Assembly (NCBI GenBank): GCA_934045905.1
Contig: OW203767.1
Span: 28,208,520 to 28,272,519 of the forward strand
Length of the DNA: 64,000 nucleotides
Direction of reading: 5' to 3'
Source: Leuctra nigra
Taxonomy: Eukaryota > Arthropoda > Insecta > Plecoptera > Leuctridae
The notes beneath the pieces were generated by a model, which had not been told where the DNA came from, did no database searches, and saw nothing but the letters and a program-made list of their open reading frames with translations. Both the position numbers and the translations under genes were made by a program. Of the stretch, positions 59,776-64,000 are shown piece by piece. Position 1 is the stretch's first letter. Each line of letters opens with the position of its first letter.

Positions 59776-61689
59776 TTTTGGAGGTAATGAAAGAAAATTG
59801 TTTTTTGTTTTTATTGAAAGATATCGCCTGAGTTTGGTGGAATATTTGAGATAGCTTTATTCAGAAATGGCTTAAAAGTGTAATTCCAGGCCATCACAAC
59901 CTCAATTTGTTTAAAAAAATACTTAGTTCGTTCTTCTAATTCACGGTTCAGATATTCTTCATATTCGAAATCTGTAATGAAAAAGCACGTAGCTTCATTA
60001 TGAATGCGACTTTTATATTAGTACCAACTTCTAAAACCTAGAAAAACATCACATGTTTAATTTGATTCCAGAACAATTCAATCAATTCTAGTTTTAATTT
60101 CCTCGACGTTCAACAGAGATCCAAAAAGAACAAAAGGAGAGAAAAACATCTCTTATTATTCACATCACATTGGCGGTTTTTTGCTTTATCTCGTATATAT
60201 TCCTATAAAATGAGGAATGACCTTTTAGAATTTTAGATTTCCTCCCCTCTTTCATCCCCCGACCACTGGTCAACTCGGGCACAAAGAATCATTCTCATTG
60301 GCTGAACAGCCACGACATTTTCCTATAGCTGCGATACTTCATTATTAAATGACCCGAATCCTTTTCCATTCTTATTTTATGGAAACTAAAATGTCATGCG
60401 GCAATTCAGAATGGAATTGGCTTTAAATCTTGTGAAACGTAGCCTAGGCAATTCACTTTTATTAATAATGAACAGAAACCGAAGTACATGAGATTCCTCT
60501 TCACTGTATAGTTGACTCGCCCTCCCTGTGTAACAGAGTTATTCGGGAAAATTAATGTAAGGAATACGTACTTACTAATGTGATAGACAAATGTAGGTAT
60601 GGTCACGTTTATAGGTCTACATGAACATTAGGACATATACTTTGATAATATTCTATAGAATTTATCCATTCAGATATTAATTTAAAATTAGTTCGTCAAT
60701 ATTTTTTTATTTTTTTTAGATTGTATGTCTTTTTTCAAGAAAAAGTTGTTCAATTTAAGTCTACTTACGCTCAACTAAAAATGAGCATCTTATTATGAAT
60801 AGCATAGCATACCTAAATCCCTGTTCATAAAATTTTAATTTACTCATTTTGAGTTAATTTAACCTATGGAAGAGGAACAGAATGAACCTTGAAAATACAA
60901 AAGCGAACACCAAAAAATGTCGAGCAGTAACTCTCGTTTCTCCAGCTCAAAACAATTATAATTTTAGGTAATAGTTTGTGTTATTCGCCTTTCAACCCTT
61001 TTACAACTATAAATTAGAATCCAGCATCGTCCATGCCAAGATACCCTCTCACATGTTTATATATACCACTTTAGGAATTTCACATTCCTAAAGTGATCGT
61101 AACACACTGTGTTTGTATTTTGTAATTTCATCTAATGTCCCTGTAACTGCAATGACCATCCTCCAATTAAAAGGACCCCCCAACCCTCTTCGCCCACCCC
61201 CTCGCATTGTTTCATTGACCCCACAACAAGTAACACCCCCCCAACACCCCCTCGAAAACGAGTGCTAGTACAACTCACAGACTATAAACGAAATTGCATT
61301 GCAAACCTAATGATTCGGAACATTATTTTTCGGGTGGTTCATGGTCATGTGACGAACTGGATGTGGTGTCAGGTTTGTTCCAAGTCAGAGAATTCTATAG
61401 GACCATTTCAAACCAACTGGACACTGAAGTTGTGGAAATATTTTAATTGAGTTTCAAATCGGTAAAATGGAACAAAGTAAAAGCTATTAAGATTCTTGTA
61501 AGTCTGAAACTTATTTGTTTACCTTTTCCTCCGTCATGCAGAAAATCCAAGTATCGGTAAAACTTGATAGAAGTTAGGTTCCTTTAATTTGTTTGTGTTT
61601 ATTTATTTCATTGATAACTAACATTCCAATATTTTTAAAACTAAAAGGGATTTTCATATAAAACATACAAATGTTTAGCGAAATTCTGT

Positions 61690-61905
61690 GCCTCAGATGT
61701 AGAAGGACGGATGTCGATTTCAATGATTCTTAAGGTCAGCTCAAAATCCAGTAATTCTGTCTTCATCTACCATTATTTGAAATGGTGACGTAAGAGAATA
61801 CTTCAATATAACTGTATTTGTTGACATCAGTCAAATGGCAACTACATCATTACAAAATTGTCAACGCAAAAGCGAGAAAATCGACTTTCGTCCTTAGATA
61901 GCTCT
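61690..61905. mobile_element. MITE (family A, copy 2), inverted relative to copy 1
   Basis: The ends CTCAGATGTAGAAGGACGG and TCGACTTTCGTCCTTAGAT pair imperfectly. The inside shares TTGACATCAGTCAAATGGCA with the 21.3 kb copy in reverse orientation. It is more diverged than copy 1. Confidence 0.7.
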
Positions 61906-62652
61906 ATGAAACTGCATATTTTTGAAACTTCAATTAAAAAAGCTAATTGCTCTAATTGTTATGTAAATGTGTTAGTTTATTCTCTATCTGAACAAAAGTA
62001 GGATGTTTTGTATTACGAACTCATACAATGTATTAATATTTTTTGAGTAAGAAGTGTAATACGTCTTGTCAAAATCAAGAGGAAATATAAAACGAAATCG
62101 TTCCAAAAACAAAGGATTTAAAGTAAGTGTATTCGTTATATCTCTCCCCCCGCTACTCCACTTTTAACAACAATGAGGGGATACGGAGAAAAAAATTCAA
62201 AAAAACAAATATTTCAAGTCTGTATTCCGTATTTGTCACCTTTACGGTTGTAAAATTACATGCCAGAATTCTTTCAGCTCGTTTTCATCCCCTAACATCC
62301 TCCCCCCTTCTCTCCCCATTTGTTAACATGCATATGAACGCTATAGGCACGATATAATATCTCACACATACAAGAGCAGAGAAAAAGCTTTTCACAAGAC
62401 GAAGAGCGTTCGTAAGAAAACTCCGATAATTTATGCAGTGGGAGTACAAATCTTGCTTTCCCATCTTTCCATTATCTTCTTTGGATGCTGGCATTGCAAT
62501 AAACAACGCGATGTGGAAACAAACTCATGTGGGGTTAGTTTAGTAACAGAACAAGAGGAGACGAAAGTTCAAACAAGAGGCGAAACATGACAAATTTCTT
62601 ACTAGAAAATAAAAACATTCAATAGGGAATATGCATGAATTTATAAAAACTA

Positions 62653-62856
62653 CAATTCAAAATAAGAACATATTTGTTGGTAAATCACACTATTTTCACA
62701 CAAAAAGTGTAAATTTTCATTCATAAATATGAAATTAAAAATCCGGATGGCGTATTCCCGCCAAAATTTACACTACCTATGAATGTAAATTTACACTTTT
62801 GAGATTGAAAATAGTGTGTTTTACCAAAATATTTTTTGTTATTTTGAAATATTGTA
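62653..62856. mobile_element. Foldback MITE with AT-rich arms
   Basis: Left-arm words CACACTATTTTCA, AAAAGTGTAAATTT and CATTCATA recur inverted on the right as TGAAAATAGTGTG, AAATTTACACTTTT and TATGAATG. The spacer holds CCGGATGGCGTATTCCCGCC. Confidence 0.8.
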
Positions 62857-64000
62857 TTTTAACGGCATGAAAGCACTTGTGCATATACCATATTGTTTAA
62901 AATTAACACAAGTAATCCTGTATCTATAAATAGAATTCCTAGAAATCAAATTAAGAGTGTGCAATAAACATTTTAAGAAAAACAAAACATGATTCGAGAA
63001 AGAATCTCAATTCCATTTTATTTTCTCTCATTTTAAAAACACCTGCAGTTATCGTTCTCTCAAAGTTTGTCTTCAAACCATTCTCCGAATCTTCTTCTAA
63101 TATATGACTAAACATCTTCCCCTGCCTCCCACACGTTCATTCAACGTTTATCCTAAGAAGTAATAATTCACAATTTTTATTTGTGTCTTATTTTTCCATC
63201 TCATCTTCGAGCGACTTTGAAAATGTCTCTTCCCATATTCTTTTTCTCGCTTAGAAACGAAGAAAGAAGTAAAAAAAAACAAAAGCACCCAATAATCATT
63301 AAGCAAGTGCTTTCAGAAATTGATACCAGAAAAACAAGAGATTATTAAAAATTTTCTAAGTGCCGTTTTATATATATAAGACATAACGCTTTTCTGTTTG
63401 GTATATCCGAAAGTTTTTTTTCTTCTGTCTATGTATTTATGTATTTGCTATTCTGCATTAGTAACTCCGATCGTTAATAAGAATGTCTAGACGCGAATGA
63501 AACTGAGGATTCTGCATCAGTGACACTGGCTATGCATTAATTTTAATTGATGTTTAACGACTGACTAACGACGAGTCAGTGACGCGTTGACGGTGGGTTT
63601 ACGAGATGATCGGACGGGCGACTACCAACTGCTGACACCAATGTAGTGAGATCCCGACTTCTTATGACGGTGTTAACAACCTGAGACGGGTTTATGACGA
63701 CTTCTTTGAGATAAACATTATGTCGAGGAGACTTTAAGGTCAGTGTCAAGAATATTTGTAAGCGATTTTTTTATATTTTTGAGTGTAAAAGTCAAATTGC
63801 ATGAGATATGGACACCGAAAGTATTTATTAAAAAAATATAGTTTCTCAACTATCGTATAAATAATCATAAAAATGGAAATTCGGTTACCTATACAAAAGA
63901 GAATATTTTTCTAAATAGTTAGTAAATATTTTTATGATTTTTGATAAATATAAGATGTAGACAATGGAGTTTTTATCTATTCCTATAATAACGTTACAGT

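Larger units (their letters stand above)
58740..64000. other. Non-coding stretch with three MITEs
   Basis: Apart from the elements listed separately, there is a C-rich patch at 61170-61255 and a CG-richer patch at 63540-63700 with no recognised content. Open frames are all under 80 codons and unconvincing. Confidence 0.5.

Overview
This is eukaryotic, AT-rich, intron-scale DNA, most likely from an arthropod and probably a hemipteran such as a planthopper (inference from repeat content and core-promoter style; the species is not proven). There are no operons, no intact tRNA or rRNA genes and no CRISPR array. Nearly all the short open frames are chance frames or repeat artefacts. Only two stretches look like real protein-coding sequence.

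The first is a small exon on the minus strand at 25067-25147. It sits behind an initiator/DPE core promoter (start of transcription about 25310) and ends in a strong GTAAGA donor. Its 27 codons resemble the amino terminus of the homeodomain factor Cut. If this is right, 1-25066 is the inside of a very long first intron, and the sequence above 25.3 kb is the upstream regulatory side of cut. The intron carries a textbook recursive-splice (ratchet) sequence on the same strand at 8082/8083. A second GC-rich island with another initiator lies at 26.46-26.74 kb.

The second is an almost single-exon secreted leucine-rich-repeat protein on the plus strand at 56819-58108. It has a 25-codon interruption that begins with a perfect splice donor. 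A seven-copy 16-bp minisatellite and a poly(A) signal follow it.

The rest is dominated by repeats. From left to right: a foldback element (1-262); a very homogeneous satellite with alternating 160- and 177-bp units (2514-4224); tRNA-derived SINE-like copies (10.7, 11.9, 16.6, 21.0, 31.6 and 47.6 kb); palindromic MITEs (21.3, 32.3, 42.0, 51.8, 59.6, 61.7 and 62.7 kb); a hAT deletion derivative with a perfect 8-bp target duplication (36310-37264); a family of Helitron/Helentron-like elements sharing a 3' hairpin and CTAG end (8.5, 38.9-40.2, 46.9-47.3, 53.6-54.2 and 55.8-56.5 kb), one of them inserted in the arm of a foldback so that the empty site can be read; and two Harbinger-like MITEs with TAA duplications (55.0 and 56.1 kb). 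Long G or C runs, a purine tract and minisatellites (11.4, 12.4, 49.4 and 52.5-53.1 kb) complete the picture. Several palindromic RFX X-box matches (32.4-34.7 kb) and ETS/CRE composite motifs (37.9-38.2 kb) lie on the presumed upstream side of cut.

All family assignments come from reading motifs, target duplications and arm complementarity by eye. Nothing was searched against a database.
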